A stretch of 9,492 nt of DNA from an uncultured Eubacteriales bacterium (GCA_900320415.1 ONSE01000043.1:1-9492); one strand, 5' to 3'; positions 1 to 6,241 are shown, counted from the stretch's first letter. The notes: generated by a model from the sequence alone, not told the origin. Numbers and translations are program-made.

Positions 1-638
1 CCGTCTTCCTCAAAGGGAAGCTTGCCGTTGTTGCACATGGCGTACATGATCATACCGAGCGAGTACAGGTCGGTGGTGAAGTCGGCGTCCTCCTCCTTCT
101 GGATTTCAGGCGCGACAAATGAGATGTCGTCATCGTCCAGCGTCTCCGCGTCCATGAACGCGCCGAGCTTGAACTTTCCGTCCGCGGTGACAAATATGTC
201 GGAGGGCTTGATATCGCCGTGGAAAATGCCGGCATCCTCGAGCTTTTCGAGAATATCGCTCATCTGGAGGCCGAACTCAATGATTTCGTCCTCGGAAAAG
301 CTTTTTTCTTCCATCACGGCGGAAAGGGGCTTGCTGTCGTCCGTGACAATGAACAGCTCCATTCTTTTTTTCTCGGGGTTATCTTCAATCACAACGTCGA
401 TGTAGTTGCTGATGTCTCCCAGACGTTTGATAGTGCGGACAAAATCTACCTCGTCCTTGATGTAGTCGATGTCTTCGCCGTTATAGAGACTTCCCGTAAA
501 TTCGTAATAGGAGAGACGCGCTTCCTTCTTGTCGTCGTCCTTGCTGACGAGCCGGTAGATTTCGCTTTCATCAGTGTCTGAAACGCGTGAAACTACCTTC
601 CAGGATTTCAACGCCTCGGGCAATTTGATTTTAGCCAT
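1..638 (-). CDS. Protein-kinase-fold protein, probable pseudokinase (C-terminus beyond left edge)
   Basis: This is the first 212 residues of a Ser/Thr-kinase-like protein that runs off the left edge. Visible kinase landmarks are a catalytic-loop motif HGDIKPSD (140-147), an activation-segment end APE (176-178), and the helix-F region TTDLYSLG (188-195) followed by NNGKLPF (203-209). Several key residues are missing. The N-terminal lobe has no glycine-rich loop (VSRVSDTDESEIYRL, 16-30). The usual AxK lysine of strand 3 reads ARL (40-42). The metal-binding Asn of the catalytic loop is Asp147. The DFG motif reads AFM (160-162). The catalytic Asp142 and Lys144 remain. The protein is very acidic. 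The ATG at 638 follows a good AAGGAGAAGG site, and an extended -10 promoter lies just upstream, so it is probably its own transcription unit. A signalling or scaffold role is inference, and anything C-terminal to the kinase fold is unseen. The fold is fairly sure; loss of activity is less so. Confidence 0.8.
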   Translation of the reverse strand, partial: MAKIKLPEALKSWKVVSRVSDTDESEIYRLVSKDDDKKEARLSYYEFTGSLYNGEDIDYIKDEVDFVRTIKRLGDISNYIDVVIEDNPEKKRMELFIVTDDSKPLSAVMEEKSFSEDEIIEFGLQMSDILEKLEDAGIFHGDIKPSDIFVTADGKFKLGAFMDAETLDDDDISFVAPEIQKEEDADFTTDLYSLGMIMYAMCNNGKLPFEED

Positions 639-702
639 TAGACCTTCTCCTTTTTCTTGAATAACCTTGATTATTTGCGGTTGGTTCTGTTCTAACTCTC
701 TG

Positions 703-731
703 ATTATATCATATAATGAGATGTTTTTCCA
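703..731 (-). promoter_or_regulatory. Predicted sigma-A promoter of the kinase-like gene
   Basis: On the minus strand a perfect TATAAT (708-703) is preceded by TG one base away, giving the extended -10 form TGATATAAT (711-703). A weaker -35, TGGAAA (731-726), sits 17 bases upstream. The predicted start of transcription is about 60 bases before the gene's ATG at 638. It suggests that the gene is transcribed separately from the TIGR04086/yajC unit upstream. Confidence 0.6.
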
Positions 732-763
732 CTCTTTTTTCAATTTTGTTACTATTGTAGAAA

Positions 764-810
764 TGAGGACTTGTATATATTTCTAAAATAGAAAAATATA
801 CAAATCCTCA
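764..810 (-). terminator. Long AT-rich near-perfect hairpin, possible terminator of the TIGR04086 gene
   Basis: Bases 764-785 and 789-810 form a 22-bp inverted repeat with a 3-base loop. Read as minus-strand RNA, all positions pair except one U-U, and one pair is a G-U wobble. It starts 20 bases after the stop of the TIGR04086 gene and lies before the promoter of the next gene, which fits a transcription end point. No strong run of T follows it (ATTTCTAC on the minus strand), so it is not a textbook intrinsic terminator. A small palindromic repeat is an alternative. The rest of the 191-bp gap (639-829) holds only the promoter and ribosome binding site of the downstream gene. Confidence 0.5.
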
Positions 811-829
811 CAAACATATGTGTCCGCTG

Positions 830-1219
830 TCAGAAATGGATCTTCTTCCGCTCTCTCAGTCCCAGGATACCGCCGATCGCGCCTCCCGCGAGCATTCCCG
901 CCGCGCGGATGGCAGTGAGGACGGTGACGGGTGCGCTGCTTTTCAGGAGTGCGGCGAGCGTGACCAGCAGGAACATCGCCGCTCCCGTCAGCGCGCCGAC
1001 AATCAGTCCCGCGCCCTTGTTGAGCTTGGTCGCGACAAAGCCGCCCGTCAGCGCGCCTGCCGAGGCGATGGCAGCCATCGCGTAATCGGTGATTCCGGCA
1101 GGGAGGAGTCCAGCGGTGAGCATGACAGCCGCCATGACGCACATCAGAATCACGCAGGCGAGCATTCCGCAGAGACTGCCGATGAGAACGGATTTGATCA
1201 GCTTCTTTTTATCAGACAT
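830..1219 (-). CDS. Small four-helix membrane protein, TIGR04086 (YrzE-like) family
   Basis: This 129-residue, very hydrophobic protein has four predicted membrane segments, at about residues 10-36, 44-62, 68-92 and 98-120. It has a short basic N-terminus (MSDKKKLIKS) and a basic tail (LRERKKIHF). Small-residue patterns rich in Gly and Ala, such as AGALTGG and AGGAIGGILG, suggest tight helix packing. The length, hydrophobic profile and position directly after yajC fit the TIGR04086 family, whose Bacillus member is YrzE; its molecular function is unknown to me. The ATG at 1219 is chosen because GGGGG lies 8 bases upstream. An in-frame ATG at 1273 would add 18 residues but has no ribosome binding site and would run through a hairpin. 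That hairpin contains the binding site of the chosen start, so translation or readthrough from yajC may be controlled there. Confidence 0.75.
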   Translation of the reverse strand: MSDKKKLIKSVLIGSLCGMLACVILMCVMAAVMLTAGLLPAGITDYAMAAIASAGALTGGFVATKLNKGAGLIVGALTGAAMFLLVTLAALLKSSAPVTVLTAIRAAGMLAGGAIGGILGLRERKKIHF

Positions 1220-1262
1220 AAAAAATACCCCCGAATACAATTCTGATTCATTATATTCGGGG
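1220..1262 (-). terminator. Terminator-like hairpin after yajC overlapping the next gene's ribosome binding site
   Basis: On the minus strand CCCCGAATA (1262-1254) pairs perfectly with TATTCGGGG (1237-1229) across a 16-base loop, and is followed by GTATTTTTT directly before the ATG at 1219. A GC-based stem followed by a T-rich run looks like an intrinsic terminator 25 bases after the yajC stop. The 3' arm includes most of the GGGGG that would serve as ribosome binding site for the TIGR04086 gene, so folding would also hide it. The large loop and AT-rich inner stem make it only moderately stable. Confidence 0.5.
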
Positions 1263-1286
1263 AGAGGTACCATTATGTTTTATTCG

Positions 1287-1709
1287 TTACTCGGCTTCGT
1301 TCTCTTTTTCTTCCTTCTTCTTCCTGAAGAAGTCTGTCAGGCTTTTCTTTTCCACGGGAGCGGTCTGCTGGGGCTCCTTGACGGTGTCGACGGTGGAAAT
1401 GCACCATTTTTTGAACTTCATCTTGACTCTGTCTGAGCCTGTTTCGATGATGATGGCATCCTCCTCGTCCTTGATGGCAACAACTCTGCCCATGATTCCG
1501 CCGATGGTGGTGATCTCATCCCCGATCTCGAGGGAGTTTCTCATCTGCGCCTCTTCTTTTTTCTTCTTGGAGTTCGGTCTGATGAGGAAGAAATAAATAC
1601 CTCCGATAATAACGGCGTAGATCAAAATCATGACCCACATACTGTTGCCGCCAAAGAGGCCGCCTGCCTGCTGCGCTTCGGCAGCTATAGGTGAAATAGT
1701 GTTCATCAT
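1287..1709 (-). CDS. yajC: YajC, Sec translocase accessory subunit
   Basis: YajC is a small single-span membrane protein that associates with the SecDF part of the protein export machinery; it is conserved but usually not essential. The 140-residue product has one membrane helix at about 24-43, followed at once by the family hallmark FLIRPNSKKKKEE (41-53). The conserved soluble motif GDEITTIGGIMGRV (63-76) follows, and then a beta-rich stretch ending near residue 105. The tail (about 115-140) is rich in Lys and Glu and looks disordered, making the protein somewhat longer than the usual 90-110 residues. The start at 1709 follows AAAGGA at suitable distance; an ATG directly after it (1706) is an alternative. 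An 80-bp gap with its own promoter separates it from tgt. No secD or secF follows, although these are its usual partners in many bacteria. Confidence 0.93.
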   Translation of the reverse strand: MMNTISPIAAEAQQAGGLFGGNSMWVMILIYAVIIGGIYFFLIRPNSKKKKEEAQMRNSLEIGDEITTIGGIMGRVVAIKDEEDAIIIETGSDRVKMKFKKWCISTVDTVKEPQQTAPVEKKSLTDFFRKKKEEKENEAE

Positions 1710-1737
1710 TTATCATTCCTTTCAACGCAATAAACTG

Positions 1738-1766
1738 ATTATAACAGCTTTTATCGATGGTTGCAA
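1738..1766 (-). promoter_or_regulatory. Predicted sigma-A promoter of yajC
   Basis: On the minus strand TTGCAA (1766-1761) and a perfect TATAAT (1743-1738) are 17 bases apart, and TG precedes the -10 by one base (TGTTATAAT). The predicted start of transcription near 1731 gives a leader of about 20 bases to the ATG at 1709. yajC and the gene after it may therefore be transcribed independently of queA-tgt. Confidence 0.6.
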
Positions 1767-1789
1767 GTGATTTTGGAAAAAAACTTGCA
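1762..1789 (-). other. Stem-loop directly after the tgt stop codon
   Basis: TGCAAGT (1762-1768) and ACTTGCA (1783-1789) are perfect 7-bp inverted repeats with a 14-base loop. The hairpin begins immediately after the tgt stop codon. No T run follows on the minus strand, so it is a weak terminator candidate. Its distal arm overlaps the -35 of the yajC promoter. It could protect the 3' end of the queA-tgt message. Confidence 0.3.
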
Positions 1790-2920
1790 TTAAATTCTCA
1801 CGCCCAGGACATTTCGGTAGGTTTCATAAAACTGAAGGAAGGTGCCTGCGTCCAGCTGCGCGCGGATGATTTCCATCAGATTATTGTAGAAATAGAGGTT
1901 GTGCAGCACCGCGAGTCGCATTCCGAGCATTTCCCCGCTCTTGAGCAGATGGCGGATGTAGGCGCGAGAGAAGCTGCGGCAGGTGGGGCAGCCGCACCTC
2001 TCGTCGATCGGTTTTTCGTCAAGCTCATACTTGGCGTTGTTGAGGTTGCGCACACCCTCCCACGTAAAGAGCTGACCGTGCCGCGCGTTGCGGCTGGGCA
2101 TCACGCAGTCAAACAAATCGACGCCGCGCCGGACTGCCTCAAGAATATTCACAGGGGTCCCCACGCCCATCAAATAGCGGATCTTGTCCTTCGGCGCGAA
2201 CGGCTCCACTGCCTCGATGATCTCATACATCACCTCGGTGGGTTCTCCGACCGCCAGTCCGCCGATGGCGTAGCCGTCAAGCTCCAGCTCAGCGATCTCC
2301 CTCATATGGTCGGTTCTCAGGTCGCGGTAGGTGCCGCCCTGGTTGATGCCGAAGAGCATCTGTCTGCGGTTGAGGGTGCCCTCCAGGCTGTTGAGGTACG
2401 CCATGCGGTCCATGCAGCGCTTCAGCCAGCGCGTCGTCCGCGCCACGCTGTCCTTTGTGTACTGATAGGGAGAGGGATTCTCCACACACTCGTCAAACGC
2501 CATGGCAATGGTCGAGCCGAGGTTCGACTGGATATTCATGCTCTCCTCGGGTCCCATGAAGATCTTTCTGCCGTCGATATGGGAGTTGAAATAAACGCCC
2601 TCCTCCTTGATGTTGCGCAGCTTCGCGAGCGAAAACACCTGAAAGCCGCCGCTGTCCGTGAGGATGGGACCCTCCCACCGCGTGAAGCGGTGCAGACCGC
2701 CGAGCGTCCTGACCTTTTCATCTCCCGGGCGCAGGTGCAGGTGATAGGTGTTGCACAGCTGCACCTGACATTTGATATCCTTCAGATCGAGCGCCGAAAC
2801 CGCGCCCTTGATCGCGCCGCAGGTCGCCACGTTCATGAACGCGGGCGTCTGTACGGTGCCGTGCGGCGTCACAAATTCGCCGCGCCTTGCGCAGCCCTCC
2901 TGTTTGATTAACTGAAACAT
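1790..2920 (-). CDS. tgt: Queuine tRNA-ribosyltransferase (tRNA-guanine transglycosylase)
   Basis: This enzyme exchanges guanine at wobble position 34 of GUN-anticodon tRNAs (Asp, Asn, His, Tyr) for the queuosine precursor preQ1. The 376-residue product matches the bacterial family length and is full length. It has the general-base Asp89 in TDSGGFQVF (88-96), the substrate-pocket stretches GINQGGTY (191-198) and GGLAVGEP (220-227), and the nucleophile Asp271 in DLFDCVMPSRNARHG (268-282). The zinc site is Cys309, Cys311, Cys314 and His340, with the same spacing as in the E. coli enzyme. The ATG at 2920 follows CGGAGGAACT, an excellent ribosome binding site. It starts 10 bases after the queA stop, so the two are surely cotranscribed, matching their consecutive steps in queuosine synthesis. 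Confidence 0.98.
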   Translation of the reverse strand: MFQLIKQEGCARRGEFVTPHGTVQTPAFMNVATCGAIKGAVSALDLKDIKCQVQLCNTYHLHLRPGDEKVRTLGGLHRFTRWEGPILTDSGGFQVFSLAKLRNIKEEGVYFNSHIDGRKIFMGPEESMNIQSNLGSTIAMAFDECVENPSPYQYTKDSVARTTRWLKRCMDRMAYLNSLEGTLNRRQMLFGINQGGTYRDLRTDHMREIAELELDGYAIGGLAVGEPTEVMYEIIEAVEPFAPKDKIRYLMGVGTPVNILEAVRRGVDLFDCVMPSRNARHGQLFTWEGVRNLNNAKYELDEKPIDERCGCPTCRSFSRAYIRHLLKSGEMLGMRLAVLHNLYFYNNLMEIIRAQLDAGTFLQFYETYRNVLGVRI

Positions 2921-2930
2921 AGTTCCTCCG

Positions 2931-3956
2931 TTAAGAAATCATCATGGCGTCGCCGAAGGAGAAGAATCTGTACCGCTCCTCCACGGCGGTTTTGTAGGCG
3001 TTCATAATGTTGTCGTAGCCCGCGAAGGCGGAGACCAGCATGATCAGCGTGCTCTCGGGAAGGTGGAAGTTTGTTACCAGACCGTCGAGCACCTTGAACT
3101 CATACCCGGGATAAATAAAGATGTCGGTGAAGCCCTCGCACGCCCTGATCTCTCCGTACTGCGCGGCGACGCTCTCTAGAGTGCGGCAGGAGGTGGTGCC
3201 GATGGCAATGATCCTTCCGCCGTTTGCTTTGGTCTGACGGATCAGCTCCGCGGTTTCCCCGGGCACCTCGTAGTGCTCGCTGTGCATTTTGTGCTTGGTC
3301 ACGTCGTCCACCTTGACGGGGCGGAAGGTGCCCAGACCGACGTGCAGGGTGACATAGGCGATCCTCACGCCCTTCTGCCGTATCCGTTCCATCAGTTCTT
3401 CCGTGAAGTGCAGACCCGCGGTGGGGGCGGCGGCGGAGCCCAATTCATGGCTGTAGACCGTCTGGTAGCGTTCCTTGTCCCTGAGCTCCTCAGTGATGTA
3501 GGGCGGCAGCGGCATCTGACCGATTTTATCGAGCGTTGCGAAAAAGCTCTCGTCGCAGTCAAAGTCCACCACGCGGTTGCCGTCGTCCCTGACCTCGGTG
3601 ACGGCCGCCTTCAGGATCCCGCCGCCAAAGCTGAATTTCGCGCCCTCGCGCGCCTTTTTGCCGGGCTTGCAGAGGGTTTCCCAGCGGTTGCCGCTGATCT
3701 GCCTGAGCAGCAAAAACTCCACCCTCGCGCCGGTTCCTTCCTTCACGCCGTAGATGCGGGCGGGAAGTACGCGCGAGTCGTTGGCGACGATCAGGTCACC
3801 CTCGCGCAGATAGTCGATAATATCATAAAAGTGCCTGTGCTCAATTTCGCCTGTTTTGCGGTCGAGCACCAGCAGCCGTGAGCTGTCGCGCGGCTCTACG
3901 GGCGTCTGCGCGATCAGTTCCTTTGGTAAATCATAGTAAAAGTCAGCGGTTTTCAT
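2931..3956 (-). CDS. queA: S-adenosylmethionine:tRNA ribosyltransferase-isomerase
   Basis: QueA transfers and isomerises the ribosyl part of S-adenosylmethionine onto preQ1-modified tRNA to give epoxyqueuosine, the step after Tgt. The 341-residue product has the family's usual length and motifs: YDLPKELIAQ (8-17), RDSSRLLVLDR (23-33), DSRVLPAR (60-67), GSAAAPTAGLHFTEEL (173-188), HVGLGTFRPV (205-214), AIGTTSCRTLE (251-261) and VTNFHLPESTLIMLVSAFAG (294-313). The ATG at 3956 is preceded by GAGGGAGAAAAC and gives the standard start MKTADFYYDLP. An upstream in-frame ATG at 4073 would add 39 residues unlike the family and lying in the promoter region, so I reject it. It is the first gene of the minus-strand unit, divergent from asd. 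ruvA/ruvB, often found upstream, are absent here. Confidence 0.97.
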   Translation of the reverse strand: MKTADFYYDLPKELIAQTPVEPRDSSRLLVLDRKTGEIEHRHFYDIIDYLREGDLIVANDSRVLPARIYGVKEGTGARVEFLLLRQISGNRWETLCKPGKKAREGAKFSFGGGILKAAVTEVRDDGNRVVDFDCDESFFATLDKIGQMPLPPYITEELRDKERYQTVYSHELGSAAAPTAGLHFTEELMERIRQKGVRIAYVTLHVGLGTFRPVKVDDVTKHKMHSEHYEVPGETAELIRQTKANGGRIIAIGTTSCRTLESVAAQYGEIRACEGFTDIFIYPGYEFKVLDGLVTNFHLPESTLIMLVSAFAGYDNIMNAYKTAVEERYRFFSFGDAMMIS

Positions 3957-3997
3957 GTTTTCTCCCTCAAATTCAAAAAGATTCATCCTCAAAATAA

Positions 3998-4026
3998 TTG
4001 ACAATAAGCCTGCGAAATGGTATATT
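3998..4026 (+). promoter_or_regulatory. Predicted strong sigma-A promoter of asd-dapA-dapB
   Basis: A perfect -35 TTGACA (3998-4003) lies exactly 17 bases before TATATT (4021-4026), and TG stands one base before the -10 (TGGTATATT). This is close to the ideal sigma-A promoter. Transcription would start near 4033, leaving a leader of about 130 bases before the GTG of asd. In that leader I see only short hairpins, CACC/GGTG (4054-4057 with 4066-4069) and CGCG-TTTT-CGCG (4075-4086). I do not recognise a lysine riboswitch, T-box or a terminator before asd. Confidence 0.7.
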
Positions 4027-4096
4027 ATAGAATGAGGTATTTGGAGTAATCGACACCTTGACGGCGGTGCCACACGCGTTTTCGCGCGCTGTTTCT

Positions 4097-4125
4097 ATAA
4101 TAATATAATTTATCGAATAAGGCAA
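4097..4125 (-). promoter_or_regulatory. Predicted sigma-A promoter of queA-tgt
   Basis: On the minus strand TTGCCT (4125-4120) and TATTAT (4102-4097) are separated by 17 bases, matching the sigma-A consensus at 4 and 5 of 6 positions. It would give a leader of about 130 bases before queA. A second candidate is the perfect TATAAT at 4029-4024, which overlaps the asd -10 on the other strand but has only a poor -35 (TCGATT, 18 bases away). Confidence 0.4.
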
Positions 4126-4164
4126 CCGCTTTTTCAAAAATTGTTGCAATATGGAGGAATCACA

Positions 4165-5250
4165 GTGAAGAAGTATAAGGTAGGTATCATCGGAGCTACA
4201 GGCATGGTCGGACAGCGTTTTGCGCTGCTTCTTGAGAATCACCCCTGGTTTGAGGTGACCGTTCTCGCGGCGAGCGCGCGTTCCGCCGGCAAGACCTATG
4301 GCGAGTGCGTAGACGGCAGATGGCACATGGCCGCCGCCCTGCCCGAAAAATATAAGGATATGGTAATCGTGGACGCGGAGAAGGTAGAGGAGGTCGCCTC
4401 TCAGGTTGACTTCTGCTTCTGCGCGGTGAATATGAAGAAGGATGAAATCAAGGCTCTTGAGGAGAAGTACGCCAAGGCGGAGTGCCCGATCGTTTCCAAC
4501 AACTCCGCGCACCGCTTCACCCCCGACGTGCCCATGGTGATCCCCGAGATCAACGCCGACCACATCAAGGTGATCGAGTCGCAGAGAAAGCGCCTCGGCA
4601 CCAAGAGAGGCTTTGTCGCTGTGAAGTCCAACTGCTCGCTGCAGAGCTATGTTCCCGCCATTCATCCCCTGAAGGCGCTGGGCGTTGACAAGGTTCTCGC
4701 CTGCACCTACCAGGCGATCTCGGGCGCGGGCAAGACCTTCAAGACATGGCCCGAGATGGTGGATAACCTCATCCCCTACATCGGAGGCGAGGAAGAGAAG
4801 TCCGAGAGAGAGCCCCTCAAGATCTGGGGCAAGGTAGAGGGCGGCGAGATCGCTCTCACCGACGCCATCGCCATCACCTCACAGTGCCTGCGCGTTCCCG
4901 TATCCGACGGTCACACCGCGGCGGTGTTCATGTCCTTCAAAGAGGGCGTGGAGAAGCCCTCCGTTGAGGAGATCATCAAGGTATGGGAGAACTACAGCGG
5001 CAGAGCGCAGGAGCTCAGTCTCCCCAGCGCGCCCAAGCAGTTCCTCCACTACTTCACGGAACCCGACCGTCCGCAGATCAAGTCGGAGCGCAACCTTGAA
5101 AACGGAATGGCGATCTCTGTGGGACGTCTCAGAGAGGATACCCAGTACGACTACAAGTTCGTATGTATGTCACACAACACATTAAGAGGCGCGGCAGGCG
5201 GCGCTGTACTCCTCGCCGAACTCCTCTGCGCCGAGGGATATATGGATTAA
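4165..5250 (+). CDS. asd: Aspartate-semialdehyde dehydrogenase, archaeal/fungal-type
   Basis: Asd reduces aspartyl-4-phosphate with NADPH to aspartate semialdehyde, the branch point to lysine/diaminopimelate, threonine and methionine. The 361-residue product opens with the nucleotide-binding motif GATGMVGQ (10-17). The catalytic cysteine is Cys157 in KSNCSLQ (154-160), followed by YQAISGAGK (182-190) and the active-site His250 in SDGHTAA (248-254). SAPKQ and the C-terminal SHNTLRGAAGG are also typical. From memory, long stretches such as DNLIPYIGGEEEK and ISVGRLRED parallel yeast Hom2 and archaeal enzymes (TIGR00978 class), not the classic bacterial Asd. The GTG start is chosen because GGAGGA lies 7 bases upstream and it gives the family-like start MKKYKVGIIGATG; an in-frame TTG at 4141 would place the ribosome binding site inside the gene. 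dapA follows after 17 bases. Confidence 0.95.
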   Translation: MKKYKVGIIGATGMVGQRFALLLENHPWFEVTVLAASARSAGKTYGECVDGRWHMAAALPEKYKDMVIVDAEKVEEVASQVDFCFCAVNMKKDEIKALEEKYAKAECPIVSNNSAHRFTPDVPMVIPEINADHIKVIESQRKRLGTKRGFVAVKSNCSLQSYVPAIHPLKALGVDKVLACTYQAISGAGKTFKTWPEMVDNLIPYIGGEEEKSEREPLKIWGKVEGGEIALTDAIAITSQCLRVPVSDGHTAAVFMSFKEGVEKPSVEEIIKVWENYSGRAQELSLPSAPKQFLHYFTEPDRPQIKSERNLENGMAISVGRLREDTQYDYKFVCMSHNTLRGAAGGAVLLAELLCAEGYMD

Positions 5251-5267
5251 TATCGGAGGAATGATTT

Positions 5268-6164
5268 ATGGCAGACCACATTTTTACGGGCTCCGGCGTG
5301 GCTCTGATTACGCCGATCCGGTCAGACGGCAAGGTGAATTACCAGGTGCTCGAGGAGCTGCTTGAGTTTCACATTGCCAACGGCACTGACGCGATTATTG
5401 CCTGCGGCACCACGGGTGAGGCGGCGACCCTCTCCGAGAAGGAGCACTGCGAGGTTCTCTCCTTCGTTTCCGAGAAGGTCAATGGCAGGATCCCCGTCAT
5501 CGCGGGCACGGGAAGCAACGACACCTCCACCGCGGTGATGCTTTCCAGAGAGGCGCAGAAAACAGGCGCGGACGCTTGCCTCTGCGTAACGCCCTACTAC
5601 AACAAGACCTCACAGCAGGGTCTGGTGAAGCACTTCAACGTGATCGCCGATTCGGTGGATATCCCCATCATTCTCTACAACGTGCCTTCCCGCACGGGCT
5701 GCAACATCCAGCCCAAGACCTACGCCGAGCTTTGCAAGAACCCCAACATCCGCGCGGCAAAGGAAGCAAGCGGCGATATCTCCCAGGTGGCGCTGATCCG
5801 CTCGCTGTGCGGCGACAGTCTCGACATCTATTCGGGCAACGACGACCAGACCGTTCCCTTCATGTCGCTGGGCGCGCTGGGCGTGATCTCGGTGTTCGCG
5901 AATATTTGCCCCATGGAAATGCACAGAATCTGTCAGCTTTGTCTGGAGAACAACTTTGCGGAGGCACAGAAGCTGCACTTCCACTACCTTGAGCTGATGA
6001 ACATCATGTTCAGCGACGTCAACCCGATCCCCATCAAGACCGCGATGAATCTCTACGGCTTTGACGCGGGCGAGTGCAAGCTGCCCCTCGTTCCCATGAG
6101 CGTTGCGGGCTACCACAACCTCAAGGATTGTCTCGCGAAGTACGACCTGCTCAACAAGGTATAA
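5268..6164 (+). CDS. dapA: 4-Hydroxy-tetrahydrodipicolinate synthase
   Basis: DapA condenses aspartate semialdehyde with pyruvate, the first committed step to lysine and diaminopimelate. The 298-residue product is full length for this TIM-barrel aldolase family. The Schiff-base lysine is Lys165 in AAKEASGD (163-170). Tyr137 and Arg142 in LYNVPSRTG (136-144) and Thr48/Thr49 in CGTTGEAATL (46-55) match the catalytic triad and carboxylate-binding residues of the E. coli enzyme with a constant offset of four. The C-terminal part includes NPIPIKTAMNL, typical of the family. The ATG at 5268 has GGAGGA 7 bases upstream. It lies 17 bases after asd, so the product of Asd is used by the very next gene. 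A stable hairpin separates it from dapB. Confidence 0.97.
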   Translation: MADHIFTGSGVALITPIRSDGKVNYQVLEELLEFHIANGTDAIIACGTTGEAATLSEKEHCEVLSFVSEKVNGRIPVIAGTGSNDTSTAVMLSREAQKTGADACLCVTPYYNKTSQQGLVKHFNVIADSVDIPIILYNVPSRTGCNIQPKTYAELCKNPNIRAAKEASGDISQVALIRSLCGDSLDIYSGNDDQTVPFMSLGALGVISVFANICPMEMHRICQLCLENNFAEAQKLHFHYLELMNIMFSDVNPIPIKTAMNLYGFDAGECKLPLVPMSVAGYHNLKDCLAKYDLLNKV

Positions 6165-6182
6165 AGATACGAAACAATAAGC

Positions 6183-6211
6183 ATAGGGTTTGGTGTGACG
6201 CCGAACCCTAT
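6183..6211 (+). other. Stem-loop between dapA and dapB
   Basis: Bases 6183-6194 and 6200-6211 pair over 12 bp with a 5-base loop. Two pairs are U-G wobbles that exist only in plus-strand RNA, so the fold suits the operon transcript. It starts 18 bases after the dapA stop and ends 30 bases before dapB. No T run follows (CCTATTATACG), so it is not a clear terminator. It may set relative message stability or mark an RNA cleavage point. TATTAT at 6214-6219 is only a weak promoter candidate. Confidence 0.5.
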
Positions 6212-6241
6212 CCTATTATACGCAAAAAGGGGAAGTAAAAA

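Noticed and set aside
1220..1273. Longer TIGR04086 start at 1273
   Set aside because: It has no ribosome binding site and would translate through the terminator-like hairpin. The ATG at 1219 gives the typical basic N-terminus before the first membrane segment.
1757..2911. Long plus-strand reading frame (384 codons) opposite tgt
   Set aside because: It is antisense to a clear tgt gene, its product is rich in His, Ala, Val and Arg as expected from a mirrored GC-rich frame, and it has no ribosome binding site or known motif.
3957..4073. Longer queA start at 4073
   Set aside because: The extra 39 residues do not resemble QueA, and the ATG at 3956 has a strong ribosome binding site.
4141..4164. 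TTG start for asd
   Set aside because: It would put the GGAGGA ribosome binding site inside the gene; the GTG at 4165 gives the conserved N-terminus.
4033..4164. Lysine riboswitch in the asd leader
   Set aside because: The leader is shorter than the usual lysine riboswitch, shows only short unrelated hairpins and has no terminator before asd. A covariance-model search would settle it.
3973..4665. Minus-strand frame of 230 codons across the asd start and control region
   Set aside because: It runs antisense through the asd N-terminus and through both promoters, with no ribosome binding site and no family likeness.
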